Shown: positions 51,404-60,617, numbered from the stretch's first letter. The stretch is 64,000 bases of DNA from Streptomyces lucensis JCM 4490 (GCF_014650035.1 NZ_BMUE01000017.1:79879-143878), one strand, 5' to 3'. The notes: generated by a model from the sequence alone, not told the origin. Numbers and translations: made by a program.

Positions 51404-54400
51404 ATGCGAAGAACCGCCCTGCTCGCCTCCGCCGCACTACTGGCCGGTCTGCTCCCCTGGGCGACCGCGCAAGCCGCCGACGACCCCCCGCCCGTCCCCG
51501 TCGACCGCTTCGAGGGAGAGGTCCCCTTCGCCTCCCAGCCCGCCGAGGGCATCTTCACCTGGGGCGGCGACACCGACGACCCGCCCGCCCTCCGGCTCGA
51601 CGCACGCACCGACGCCCCCGAGGGTGCCAAGGTCCTCGCCGGCACCTACGACATCAGCGGCTACGGCGGCTTCACCCACGACTACGCGGCCGCCGGGCCC
51701 GCGCACGACTGGTCCGCCCACCGGGGCATCCGCTTCTGGTGGGAAGGCCAGGACAACGGCGGGAAGATCGCCTTCGAGATCAAGGACGGCGGCGCGAACG
51801 GCGAGGCCTCCGAGCTGTGGACGGCGTCCTTCACCGACGACTTCACCGGCTGGAAGCAGATCGAGATCCCCTTCGGCGACTTCACCTACCGCACCGACTA
51901 CCAGCCGGTCGGCGGCATCGACCACGTCCTCGGACTGACCGGCATGTGGGGCTACGCCGTCACCCTCCCCGCCGGCGCCAAGGGCCGCTTCGCCATGGAC
52001 GGCGTCGAGCTGTACGGCAGGGCCGACCAGTCGCTGCGCGCCGCCGTCACCACCGACGAGGCCGTCCACCCGGTGAAGGAGGGCGGCACCGCCCGGATCG
52101 AGATCACCCTCGCCACGACCGGCTCCGCACCGGTCGACCAGCCGGTGACCGTCCGCTACGAGACCGGCGGCGGCAGCGCCGACCCCGGCAAGGACTACAC
52201 CCCCGTCTCCGGCACCCTCACCTTCCCGGCCGGCACCGCCTCCGGCACCACGCGGGCCGTCGAGGTGCCCACCCGCAGGGACGGGGCGGCCGAGCCCGCC
52301 GAGACCATTCCCCTGAAGCTCACGGTCACCGGGGCGAAGGCCCCCGCCGAGAACCCCCAGGTCGTGATCGACGCCCACGGACTGCCCTACCTCGACGCCC
52401 GGCTGCCGGTGCGCAAGCGGGTCGCCGACCTGCTCGGCCGCATGTCCGTCCAGGAGAAGGCCGGCCAGATGTCCCAGGCCGAGCGCGGCGCCGTCACGGC
52501 CCCCGGCGACATCGCCGGCTACGCCCTCGGCTCACTGCTGTCGGGCGGCGGCTCCACCCCCACGCCCAACACCCCGGAGTCCTGGGCGAAGATGATCGAC
52601 GCCTTCCAGCTCCGCACCCGGACCACGCGCTACCAGATCCCGCTGGTCTACGGCGTCGACGCGGTCCACGGCCACAACAACCTCTCCGGCGCCACGGTCA
52701 TGCCGCACAACATCGGCATCGGCGCGACCAGGGACCCGCGGCTCGCCGGCCGGACCGGCGCGGTGACGGCCGCCGAGGTCCGCGCCACCGGCATTCCCTG
52801 GGACTTCGCGCCCTGCCTGTGCGTCAGCCGAGACGAACGCTGGGGCCGCTCCTACGAGGCCTTCGGCGAGGACCCGGCGCTCGTCGAGTCCATGGAGACC
52901 GTCGTCCAGGGTCTCCAGGGCCGCGCGGACGGCAGCGACCTCGACCGCGGCGACAAGGTGCTCGCCACCGCCAAGCACTACCTCGGCGACGGCGGCACCG
53001 GGTACGGCTCCTCGACCACCGGCACCTACACCACCGACCAGGGCGTCACCGAGGTCACCCGCGAGCAGCTGCGGGACCTCCACCTGGCCCCGTTCCGCAC
53101 GGCCGTCGAGCGGGGCGTCGGCACGGTCATGCCGTCCTACTCCTCGCTGGACATCGCCGGCGACGGCAAGGGCGCGGTGAAGATGCACGCCCGCGGCGAC
53201 ATGATCAACGGCGTGCTCAAGGACCGCCTGGGCTTCGACGGCTTCGTCGTCAGCGACTGGAACGCCATCGACCAGCTCCCCGGCGACTACGCGGCCCGCG
53301 TCCGCACGGCCGTCGGCGCGGGCGTCGACATGATGATGGTGCCGTACTCCTACAAGGAGTTCACCGCCACACTCACCGACGAGGTGAAGGCGGGCCGGAT
53401 CAGCGAGGACCGCCTCGACGACGCCGTCTCCCGCATCCTCACCCAGAAGTTCCGGCTCGGCCTCTTCGAGCACCCCTACGCCGACACCTCCGGCGCCGCC
53501 GCGATCGGCTCCGCCGCCCACCGGGAGGTCGCCCGCCGGGCGGCCGCCGAGTCGCAGGTGCTGCTGAAGAACGAGGGCGCGGTACTGCCGCTGAGGAAGA
53601 GCGAGAAGGTGTACGTCGCCGGTTCGAACGCCGACGACGTCGGCAACCAGAGCGGCGGCTGGACCCTCACCTGGCAGGGCTCCTCCGGGAACGTCACCCG
53701 CGGCACGACGATCCTGCAGGGCATGCGCGAGGCGGGCGGTGACGTCACCTACTCCAAGGACGCCTCCGCCCCCACCGGCGGCTACGACGCCGGCGTGGTC
53801 GTCGTCGGCGAGACCCCCTACGCGGAGGGCGTCGGAGACGTCGGCAACGGCCACGACCTCCAGCTCTCCCCGGCCGACAAGGCCGCGGTGGACAAGGTGT
53901 GCGCGGCCATGAAGTGCGCGGTGCTGGTCGTCTCCGGCCGCCCGCAGCTGATCGGCGACCGGCTGGACGGCATCGACGCCCTGGTGGCCTCCTGGCTGCC
54001 CGGCACCGAGGGCGGGGGAGTCGCCGACGTCCTCTACGGCAAGCGACCCTTCACCGGACAGCTGCCCGTCACCTGGCCCCGGTCCGAGACGCAGCTGCCG
54101 ATCAACGTCGGCGACGCGTCGTACGACCCGCAGTTCCCCTACGGCTGGGGCCTGACCACTCTCACCCACACTCCCAAGGGCGGTGCGGCCGCACTCCGCG
54201 CCCTGACCACCGCCGCGACGGCAGCCGAACGGGCGGGCGCCGACCGGACCGGACGCGAGCTGGTGAACCGGGCCCGGCTGCTCGTCCAGGGGAAGGTGGG
54301 TACTGGGATCACCGAGGCGGTGGCGAAGCCCTTCGCCGACGCCGACCATCTGCTGCTGACCGGCCGGTACGGAAAGGCGGTGGAGAAGCTGGCGGAGGCC

Positions 54401-54415
54401 TACCGGGCGGCGTGA
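51404..54415 (+). CDS. Secreted GH3 beta-glucosidase with CBM11-like and Calx-beta domains
   Basis: The 1003-residue protein starts with a signal peptide (MRRTALLASAALLAGLLPWA, cleavage near AQA-AD). A CBM11-like domain follows (about 35-205, FEGEVPFASQPAEG), then a Calx-beta-like domain (about 205-315, YETGGGSADPGKDYTPVSGT), then the GH3 barrel from about 335. The nucleophile is D618 in GFVVSDWNAI. The GH3 C-terminal sandwich and a short helical tail end the protein. It should release glucose from beta-glucans outside the cell. Divergent GH30 suggests joint use of a beta-glucan. Confidence 0.92.
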   Translation: MRRTALLASAALLAGLLPWATAQAADDPPPVPVDRFEGEVPFASQPAEGIFTWGGDTDDPPALRLDARTDAPEGAKVLAGTYDISGYGGFTHDYAAAGPAHDWSAHRGIRFWWEGQDNGGKIAFEIKDGGANGEASELWTASFTDDFTGWKQIEIPFGDFTYRTDYQPVGGIDHVLGLTGMWGYAVTLPAGAKGRFAMDGVELYGRADQSLRAAVTTDEAVHPVKEGGTARIEITLATTGSAPVDQPVTVRYETGGGSADPGKDYTPVSGTLTFPAGTASGTTRAVEVPTRRDGAAEPAETIPLKLTVTGAKAPAENPQVVIDAHGLPYLDARLPVRKRVADLLGRMSVQEKAGQMSQAERGAVTAPGDIAGYALGSLLSGGGSTPTPNTPESWAKMIDAFQLRTRTTRYQIPLVYGVDAVHGHNNLSGATVMPHNIGIGATRDPRLAGRTGAVTAAEVRATGIPWDFAPCLCVSRDERWGRSYEAFGEDPALVESMETVVQGLQGRADGSDLDRGDKVLATAKHYLGDGGTGYGSSTTGTYTTDQGVTEVTREQLRDLHLAPFRTAVERGVGTVMPSYSSLDIAGDGKGAVKMHARGDMINGVLKDRLGFDGFVVSDWNAIDQLPGDYAARVRTAVGAGVDMMMVPYSYKEFTATLTDEVKAGRISEDRLDDAVSRILTQKFRLGLFEHPYADTSGAAAIGSAAHREVARRAAAESQVLLKNEGAVLPLRKSEKVYVAGSNADDVGNQSGGWTLTWQGSSGNVTRGTTILQGMREAGGDVTYSKDASAPTGGYDAGVVVVGETPYAEGVGDVGNGHDLQLSPADKAAVDKVCAAMKCAVLVVSGRPQLIGDRLDGIDALVASWLPGTEGGGVADVLYGKRPFTGQLPVTWPRSETQLPINVGDASYDPQFPYGWGLTTLTHTPKGGAAALRALTTAATAAERAGADRTGRELVNRARLLVQGKVGTGITEAVAKPFADADHLLLTGRYGKAVEKLAEAYRAA

Positions 54416-54474
54416 GCCACCTCTTCGATCGGCTCATATGAGTTACTTTGGGGGGCTTCGGGTACTTTCAGAGG

Positions 54475-55854
54475 ATGAAGGCCGTCCTGCGGATCCGAAG
54501 CCTCCCGCTCATGCTGCTGGCCGCCCTCGCCATGGTGGCGGCGACCACCTTCGCCCCGCGCGCCGCGGCGGAGACCAGCGTCTCCACCATCGCCCAGGCG
54601 CTGCGCAGGAGCCCCGTCTACGTCGACCCGGCGGCCTCGGCCCAGCTGTCGAAACCGGACGCCGACGCGCTGGCGAAGAAGATCAAGGACGCGAACAAAC
54701 CCCTGTTCCTCACGGTCCTGCCCGGCGGCTACCCGACGGCGAACCTCTTCGCCGACCTCCGCACGGCGACCGGCGTCACCGGCCTGTACGGCATCCGCCT
54801 CGGCGACCGCTTCGACGCCCGTGCCGACTCCTCCGTCATGTCGCCGACGGCCCGGCGGAACCTGGTGAGCAGCGTCCAGGGCGAGGACACCGCGACCCAG
54901 CTGAACGACTTCACCGACCGCGCCCTGGCCAACATGGGCGGTCACGCCCCGAGGAGCTGGGGCGGCTCGGACGGGGGCAGCGGCCCGTCGAGCACGGCGC
55001 TGATCACCGCCGGCGTGGTGGTCGTGGCCGGGGGCGCGGGCGCGTACGCGCTGGTCCGCCGCAACCGCCGCCGCCGTGAGGACGAGCAGCGGGCCGCCCT
55101 CGACCGCCTGCGGGTCGTCGTGGACGAGGACATCACCGCCTTCGGCGAGGAACTCGACCGCCTGGACTTCCGGCCCTCGGAACCGGGTGCCGACGACGCG
55201 ATGCGCGCCGACTACGAACGCGCGCTGGACGCCTACGACACGGCGAAACAGCGCATGGCCGAGGCACACAGGCCGGAGGACGTCCGCCCGGTCACGGAGG
55301 CCCTGGAGGACGGCCGCTTCGCACTCACCGCGCTGGCCGCCCGCCGCGAGGGCCGCCCGCTCCCGCAGCGCCGGCCGCCCTGCTTCTTCGACCCCCGCCA
55401 CGGCCCCTCGGTCACCGACGCCACCTGGACCCCGCCCGCGGGTGCTCCGCGGCAGGTCCCGGTCTGCGCCGCCGACGCCACCCGCCTGGCCGACGGCCGC
55501 GACCCGGTGATCCGCGAGGTCGACACCGACTACGGCCGCCGCCCCTACTGGGACGCCGGCCCGGCCTACGGCCCCTGGGCCGGCGGCTACTTCGGCGGCG
55601 GCATCCTCCCCGGCCTCCTCGTCGGCACCGTGCTCGGCAGCATGATGGCCACCCCGTCGTACGGGGCGTACTACGGCACCGGATACGGGGACTTCGGGGA
55701 CGGTTACGGGGGCGACTTCGGCGGAGGTTACGAGGGCGGCGACGTGTCCGGCACGGACTTCGACCCCGGCGACTTCGGGGGCGGGTTCGGCGACGGCGGG
55801 GGGTTCGACGGAGGAGGGGGCGGCGGGGGAGGGGACTTCGGAGGCGGGTTCTAG
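54475..55854 (+). CDS. Membrane protein with Gly-rich C-terminus, unknown function
   Basis: The 459-residue protein has an N-terminal signal-like helix (about 8-30), an extracellular-type domain to about 165, one membrane helix (ALITAGVVVVAGGAGAYALV, about 178-198) and a helical cytoplasmic part. The C-terminus is almost only Gly, Asp, Phe and Tyr (for example GYGDFGDGYGGDFGGGYEGG). The first domain (VYVDPAASAQLSKPDADALA) resembles proteins annotated as TPM-like or DUF membrane proteins in actinobacteria, but I cannot name a function. ATG 54475 follows CAGAGG. Confidence 0.75.
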   Translation: MKAVLRIRSLPLMLLAALAMVAATTFAPRAAAETSVSTIAQALRRSPVYVDPAASAQLSKPDADALAKKIKDANKPLFLTVLPGGYPTANLFADLRTATGVTGLYGIRLGDRFDARADSSVMSPTARRNLVSSVQGEDTATQLNDFTDRALANMGGHAPRSWGGSDGGSGPSSTALITAGVVVVAGGAGAYALVRRNRRRREDEQRAALDRLRVVVDEDITAFGEELDRLDFRPSEPGADDAMRADYERALDAYDTAKQRMAEAHRPEDVRPVTEALEDGRFALTALAARREGRPLPQRRPPCFFDPRHGPSVTDATWTPPAGAPRQVPVCAADATRLADGRDPVIREVDTDYGRRPYWDAGPAYGPWAGGYFGGGILPGLLVGTVLGSMMATPSYGAYYGTGYGDFGDGYGGDFGGGYEGGDVSGTDFDPGDFGGGFGDGGGFDGGGGGGGGDFGGGF

Positions 55855-55866
55855 GGGCAGCGAGTT

Positions 55867-56073
55867 CTAGCGGCAGAGACGGTGAACGAACTCGCGCCAG
55901 GTGGAGGGAGACAGGGCCAGGGTCGGGCCGGTGGGGGACTTGGAGTCCCGGACGTGGACGGTGGCGGGGGTGGTGGCTACCTCCAGGCAGTCGCCGCCCT
56001 GGCTGCCGCTGTAGCTGGATTTGAACCACGCCAGGTTGTCCGAGCTGCTGTGCTGTCGCGCTGCGGTGTTCAT
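55867..56073 (-). CDS. DUF397 protein
   Basis: The 68-residue product shows the DUF397 core: LAWFKSSYSGSQGGDCLEVA, then VHVRDSKSPTGPTLALSPSTWREFV. In Streptomyces these small proteins accompany a helix-turn-helix regulator and often an RsbW-like ATPase, as in the whiJ and bldB-associated loci, and may inhibit the regulator. Its ATG overlaps the stop of the XRE-family gene upstream by four bases. Confidence 0.92.
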   Translation of the reverse strand: MNTAARQHSSSDNLAWFKSSYSGSQGGDCLEVATTPATVHVRDSKSPTGPTLALSPSTWREFVHRLCR

Positions 56074-56891
56074 GACTCTCCTAGCAGTCCATTCAAGAGG
56101 CGCACGCTCTCGTCCGGAGAGAGGGCCTGAGACCGCAGCATTCCATACTGAAGGTGATAGTCGCTGACCTCATCCAGGTCATCGACGAGGAAGCTCGCGC
56201 GCTGTACTTCCAGGTACACCAGGCGCTCGTGATCCGGGGTTTCGAGGAGAACCATGGGGCCGTCGAGGCAGGCGTGTGGCGTCCGGCCCATGGGCATGAT
56301 CTGCATGCTCATGTGAACCGGCTCGGTGTACTCCAGAATCTGCCGGATCTGCCTGCGCGTGATGTCCGGGCCGCCGACCTGGCGCCGCAGGACGGCCTCC
56401 TCCAGGATGAAGTGAGCCACGGGCGGCTGCTCCCGCTGCCAGACCAACTGCCGGTCCATGCGCGTGTTCACCCACTGCTCGGCGGTCTCGGTCCCCTGGG
56501 CCGGATACCGGTAGTCGAAGACGGCACGGCAGTAGTCCCGCGTCTGCAGCAGCCCCGGAACCACCAGGCTCTGGTACGACATGATGCTGACCGCTTCCTG
56601 CTCGTGCTCCACGAGTCCCTGAGCGAACTGAACGACCCTCTCCCGCACGGGCATCCTGTCCACCAGCACGGCCAACGCCCCACCCGTGCCGAGAAGCTGG
56701 TCGAACTGGTCGGCCCGGTCCGGCTGGAGAGCCAGCCGTCCCTGCTCGACGGACCGCACGGTGTCCACGTGGACGCTCGCGACCTCCGCGAACCGCTCCT
56801 GGGTGAGGCGCGCCTGCCTCCGGTAGTGGGCGACGAGCGCGCCGATCGCCTGCCACGAACCGACCTTCTTGGGCTTCTTGGCCGAGTGCAT
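56070..56891 (-). CDS. XRE-family regulator with DUF5753 (WhiJ-like)
   Basis: The 273-residue protein has an N-terminal XRE helix-turn-helix (IGALVAHYRRQARLTQERFAEVASV to about residue 70). The C-terminal DUF5753 domain includes SYQSLVVPGLLQTRDYCRAVF and HFILEEAVLRRQVG. This is the WhiJ-like type that forms a functional pair with a DUF397 protein. It is transcribed with that gene and divergent from the ATPase gene, across an inverted repeat that is the natural operator candidate. Confidence 0.92.
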   Translation of the reverse strand: MHSAKKPKKVGSWQAIGALVAHYRRQARLTQERFAEVASVHVDTVRSVEQGRLALQPDRADQFDQLLGTGGALAVLVDRMPVRERVVQFAQGLVEHEQEAVSIMSYQSLVVPGLLQTRDYCRAVFDYRYPAQGTETAEQWVNTRMDRQLVWQREQPPVAHFILEEAVLRRQVGGPDITRRQIRQILEYTEPVHMSMQIMPMGRTPHACLDGPMVLLETPDHERLVYLEVQRASFLVDDLDEVSDYHLQYGMLRSQALSPDESVRLLNGLLGES

Positions 56892-56924
56892 GCCGGACCC
56901 TTTCCCCCGTTCGCCCCGGAAGTC

Positions 56925-56956
56925 CTCGTAGTGGACTCGTAGTGATGAGAACTACG
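56925..56956. promoter_or_regulatory. Operator candidate between the XRE and ATPase genes
   Basis: CTCGTAGTG occurs twice, at 56925-56933 and 56936-56944, 11 bases apart. The second copy also forms an inverted repeat, CGTAGT (56938-56943) with ACTACG (56951-56956), across seven bases. It lies 34-65 bases before the XRE gene start. Confidence 0.65.
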
Positions 56957-57003
56957 ACCTCACTCATTGGCCCACTCTAGTCACGCACCGTGACACTCGC
57001 GCC

Positions 57004-57483
57004 ATGAACGTGGAACTCCAACACCCCTACACCCGCGAGGCGTTCTACCGCCGTGACCGCAGGTCGGTCGGGCGGGCGAGGGACTTCGCCCGTGCCGCCC
57101 TGTCGGACTGGCGGATCACGGCGCGTGCCGACGACGTACTGCTCTGCGTGAGCGAACTCGCGACCAACGCCCTGCTGCACGGCGTCCCGCCCGGCCGGGG
57201 TTTCGGTCTCCGCCTGGCGCACCACCCCGACGGAGCCCTGCGTGTCGAGGTCCACGACAGCGGCGGCGGCGAGGTGCGGGTCCAGGTCCCCGACCGGTCA
57301 CCGGAGTCGGAACACGGCCGGGGCCTGCTGCTGGTGGCGGCACTGGCGGACGAGTGGGGGGTGGGTGAACGGAACCCGGGGAAGGTCGTGTGGGCGGAGT
57401 TCGACAGTGACCGCGGGGAAGCCGCCGGCTTCCTGGTCAGCCGGCGGCGAGGCCGTCGAGCAGGCGGTCGAGGAACCGGGTGA
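57004..57483 (+). CDS. RsbW-like ATP-binding protein (anti-sigma/regulatory ATPase)
   Basis: The 159-residue protein has the HATPase_c_2 fold of serine kinases and anti-sigma factors. The N-box is CVSELATNALLHGVPP, the G1 region is VEVHDSGGGEV, and the G2 lid is SEHGRGLLLVAALADEWGV. It forms the third member of the DUF397/XRE/ATPase set common in Streptomyces. Partner proteins have not been defined here. Its last 47 bases overlap the end of the converging TetR gene. Confidence 0.88.
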   Translation: MNVELQHPYTREAFYRRDRRSVGRARDFARAALSDWRITARADDVLLCVSELATNALLHGVPPGRGFGLRLAHHPDGALRVEVHDSGGGEVRVQVPDRSPESEHGRGLLLVAALADEWGVGERNPGKVVWAEFDSDRGEAAGFLVSRRRGRRAGGRGTG

Positions 57484-58153
57484 ACGTGGCTTCGGGGCTC
57501 AGGGGACGTCCGGGGGCGGCGAGGGCTTCGGCCAGTTCCGGGTGCTGGCCGTCGGCGGCGACGGTGGCGAGGTAACGGGCCTCGGCCGCGGCCCGGTCCG
57601 GGGAGCGTGAGGCCGCGCCCTGCGCGATCTCGTGGGCCACGTGCCCCGCCACGAACGCGGTGAGCTGGGCGAAGACCTCCAGCTTCGCCGCGCCGTCCAG
57701 TCCGGTGGGCCGCAGGACGGCGAGCGCGTGCTCCAGGAAGGCCAGCGTGTTGGGGCCCGGTACGCGGTGGGTTGACAGGGCTGCGGGCAGCCACGGATGC
57801 CGGAGCATGTGGGCGCGCTGGAGGTGCGCGATGGTCCTGAGATCGGCACGCCAGTCGCCGCTGGGCGCGTCCGCCACCGGCAGTTCGCCGCTGACGTGGT
57901 CGACCATCAGCTCCAGCAGGGTGTCCTTGTCGGGGGCGTAACTGTAGAGCGACATGACGCCTGCCCCGACCTCGGCGGCCACCCGCCGCATGGTGACCGC
58001 TTCGAGTCCTTCCGCGTCCGCCAGGGCCACGGCCGCCGCGGTGATCGCCTCCCGGCTGAAGGAGGGCCGGCGGCCCCTTCGGTGCGCGGTCGGGCGCAGC
58101 CAGAGCTGCTCGGGGTCGACGCCCGCGGCACCGGACTTTCCGTCACCGGTCAC
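57437..58153 (-). CDS. TetR-family regulator of the CocE-like hydrolase
   Basis: The 238-residue protein has the TetR helix-turn-helix near residues 38-75 (AVALADAEGLEAVTMRRVAAEVGAGVMSLYSYAPDKDTLL). The C-terminal domain is of the TetR_C type with a long ligand pocket. GTG 58153 has AAGGAG upstream; an ATG at 58213 lies inside the operator region and is less likely. It is divergent from the hydrolase at 58259, with a perfect palindrome between them, so I infer direct repression. Confidence 0.9.
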   Translation of the reverse strand: MTGDGKSGAAGVDPEQLWLRPTAHRRGRRPSFSREAITAAAVALADAEGLEAVTMRRVAAEVGAGVMSLYSYAPDKDTLLELMVDHVSGELPVADAPSGDWRADLRTIAHLQRAHMLRHPWLPAALSTHRVPGPNTLAFLEHALAVLRPTGLDGAAKLEVFAQLTAFVAGHVAHEIAQGAASRSPDRAAAEARYLATVAADGQHPELAEALAAPGRPLSPEATFTRFLDRLLDGLAAG

Positions 58154-58217
58154 GTGCCCGCACTCCTTCCCCTGGTCGTGGTCGGCGGGTCGGCCCTTGC
58201 GGAAACCATCCAAGCAT

Positions 58218-58250
58218 CCTCTATTCTCGTACGAGGTACGAGAATAGAGG
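58218..58250. promoter_or_regulatory. Perfect 33-bp palindrome, TetR operator candidate
   Basis: Arms 58218-58232 and 58236-58250 are exact inverted copies of 15 bases around the centre GAG; each half holds TATTCTCGTAC. The right arm runs into the ribosome site of the hydrolase gene (AGAGGGGG), so binding would block both promoter and start. Confidence 0.93.
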
Positions 58251-58258
58251 GGGAAACG

Positions 58259-59947
58259 ATGCCGACGCCATCACGCACGCCCGGAAACGGGACCAGGCCG
58301 GCCTGGACGCCGCCTGCCGCGAGACCACCGCTGTCGTCGCGGATGCTGAGGTCGACCTGGCGGGGCCTGCCCGCGAAACGGCACGAGGCCGGATGGGAGC
58401 CGGGGCTGGTGGCGCCGGCCGCCGACGGCAGCCCCCTGGTCACCGACCACTATTTCCCGCGTGCGGAAGGGGACTTCCCGACCCTGCTGATCCGCTCGCC
58501 CTACGGCCGGGGCCTGCCGTGGTCTCCCATGTACGGCCTGCTCTTCGCCGAACAGGGCTTCCACGTGGTCCTGCAGAGCTGCCGCGGCACCGGCGGTTCG
58601 GGCGGCGCGTTCGACCTCTGGCGCCACGAGGCCGCGGACGGCCTGGCCACGGTGTCCTGGCTGCGCGGGCAGCCGTGGTTCGACGGCACCCTGGGAACCG
58701 TCGGCCCCAGTTACCTGGGCTACGTGCAGTGGGCGCTCGCCCTGGAACCGCCGCCGGAGCTGAAGGCGATGGTGGTGCAGGTGGGACTGCACGATCCCCA
58801 CGCCCTGTTCCACGCCGGCGGTGCGCTGCACCTGGAGACCGCCCTCGCCGTCGCGGCGACCATGACCTACCAGCACCAGGGCATGGCGGCCTTCCTGCGG
58901 GCGACGCTGCGCCTGCAGCGCCGCCTGGGCGCCGCCACCACCGCGCAGCCCCTGCGCGGTGCGTACGTGTCGGCCCTCGGGGGCCAAGTGCCGTGGCTGG
59001 ACGATGTGATGAGCTATCCGGACGCCGAGGACGCCTACTGGCGCGGCGCGTCGACAGCGGAGTCGGCGGAGCGGCTCCGTGTGCCCACGGCCCTGATCGG
59101 CGGGTGGCACGACGTGCTGGTCGACCAGACCTTCGGGCAGTACGAACGGCTGCGCCGGGCCGGATGCGAGACCAGCCTGCTCGTCGGCCCCTGGACCCAC
59201 ACCTCCGCCCTGCAGCAGGGATGGCCCGAGGTGTTCGCGGAGAGCCTCGCGTGGCTGCGCGCCCACCTGTGCGACGACCCCGGCGGCCTGCGTCCCACCG
59301 CGGTGCGCGTGCACGTCGGCGGCGAGGACGCGTGGCGGAACCTGGACGACTGGCCGGCCACACCGGCCGCCACCTCCTGGTACCCCGCCCCGGGCGGGCA
59401 TCTCGTCCGGCAGGCCCCCACGGACCGCGCGCCGCTGACGTCGTTCCGCTACGACCCGGCCGATCCCACTCCGTCCGTCGGCGGCCCGCTGCTCTCCCGC
59501 ACCGCGGGCCCGCGCGACAACGGCACCTTGGAGGCCCGGGATGACGTTCTGACGTTCACCGGTCCGCCGCTGACCGAGCCCGTGGACGTCCTGGGGCCCG
59601 TCTCCGCGCGGCTGAGCGTCTCCTCGGACACCGGGCACGCCGACGTCTTCACACGCCTGTGCGACGTGGACGCGCAGGGCCGCTCCGTCAACGTCTGCGA
59701 CGGGCTGGGCCGGCTCCGGGCAGCAGCGAACGCGCCTTCGGAGATCACCGTGCCGATGAGCTCGACCGCCCATCGCTTCGCCGTCGGACGCCGCATCCGC
59801 TGGCAGATCAGCGGCGGCGCCCATCCGCGCTACGCCCGCGGTTCCGGCACCGGGGAACCGACGGTGGACGCCACCACTCTCACGCCGGTGCGCATCACGG
59901 TCCACACGGACTCGGCGCTGATGCTCCCCCTCGGCGGGCCCGGGTGA
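58259..59947 (+). CDS. CocE/NonD-family serine hydrolase (X-Pro dipeptidyl-peptidase type)
   Basis: The 562-residue enzyme has the alpha/beta hydrolase core with nucleophile S151 in GPSYLGY. The catalytic Asp lies near GWHDVLVDQTF, and the His in GPWTHTS. The C-terminal jelly-roll (about 420-555, FTGPPLTEPVDVLGPVSARL) completes the CocE/NonD and cephalosporin-acylase-related family. Members cut esters or amides, including cocaine and beta-lactam acyl groups. No signal peptide is evident. It is controlled by the divergent TetR in this reading. Confidence 0.9.
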   Translation: MPTPSRTPGNGTRPAWTPPAARPPLSSRMLRSTWRGLPAKRHEAGWEPGLVAPAADGSPLVTDHYFPRAEGDFPTLLIRSPYGRGLPWSPMYGLLFAEQGFHVVLQSCRGTGGSGGAFDLWRHEAADGLATVSWLRGQPWFDGTLGTVGPSYLGYVQWALALEPPPELKAMVVQVGLHDPHALFHAGGALHLETALAVAATMTYQHQGMAAFLRATLRLQRRLGAATTAQPLRGAYVSALGGQVPWLDDVMSYPDAEDAYWRGASTAESAERLRVPTALIGGWHDVLVDQTFGQYERLRRAGCETSLLVGPWTHTSALQQGWPEVFAESLAWLRAHLCDDPGGLRPTAVRVHVGGEDAWRNLDDWPATPAATSWYPAPGGHLVRQAPTDRAPLTSFRYDPADPTPSVGGPLLSRTAGPRDNGTLEARDDVLTFTGPPLTEPVDVLGPVSARLSVSSDTGHADVFTRLCDVDAQGRSVNVCDGLGRLRAAANAPSEITVPMSSTAHRFAVGRRIRWQISGGAHPRYARGSGTGEPTVDATTLTPVRITVHTDSALMLPLGGPG

Positions 59948-60005
59948 TTCCACCACCGCGGCCGAGGGGGGAAGACGGCTTCGGCGGAATCGGCGGGTCC
60001 GGCCG

Positions 60006-60617
60006 TCACGCGTTCTTGATCGCCGAGATGTCGAAGTTCAGCTTGATCTTGTCGGAGACCAGGACGCCGCCCGTCTCCAGCGCGGCGTTCCAGGTCAGGC
60101 CCCACTCCGAGCGCAGCAGCTCGGCCTTGCCCTCGAAGCCGACGCGCTCGTTGCCGAAGGGGTCCTTGGCGGCGCCGTTGAACTCCAGGTCGATGGTGAT
60201 CGGCTTCGTGACGCCGAGCAGGGAGAGGTCGCCCGTGATGCGGTAGTCGTCGCCGCCGAGGGACTCCGCCTTGGTCGAGCGGAAGGTCATGGCCGGGAAC
60301 TCGTCGATCTTGAAGAAGTCGGACGACTTCAGGTGCCCGTCCCGGTCGGCGTTGCCGGTGTCGATGCTCTCCATCTTGATGTCGAGGGTGGCGGTGGACT
60401 CGGCGGGGGAGGCGCCGTCCAGGTGCAGCGTGCCGGTGAAGTCCTTGAAGCCGCCCTTGACGTTGGTGACCATGGCGTGGCGGGCCACGAAGCCGATCGT
60501 GGTGTGCGCCGGGTCGATCGTGTAGTCGCCGGTCAGGGCGGTCAGGTCGGGACCCGCGGCGGCCGGGGCCGGCGTGGTCTCGGCGGGATTGCTGTCCTTG
60601 CGGCCGAAGATGCCCAT
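60006..60617 (-). CDS. YceI-family lipocalin-like protein
   Basis: The 203-residue protein carries a YceI domain from about residue 35: TALTGDYTIDPAHTTIGFVA, DFTGTLHLDGASPAESTATLDIKM and RITGDLSLLGVTKPITIDLEFN. YceI proteins form a beta-barrel that binds isoprenoid or similar amphiphiles. No classical signal peptide is visible; the N-terminus MGIFGRKDSNPAE is soluble. ATG 60617 has AAGGAG upstream. A palindrome lies 33 bases before the start codon. Confidence 0.92.
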   Translation of the reverse strand: MGIFGRKDSNPAETTPAPAAAGPDLTALTGDYTIDPAHTTIGFVARHAMVTNVKGGFKDFTGTLHLDGASPAESTATLDIKMESIDTGNADRDGHLKSSDFFKIDEFPAMTFRSTKAESLGGDDYRITGDLSLLGVTKPITIDLEFNGAAKDPFGNERVGFEGKAELLRSEWGLTWNAALETGGVLVSDKIKLNFDISAIKNA

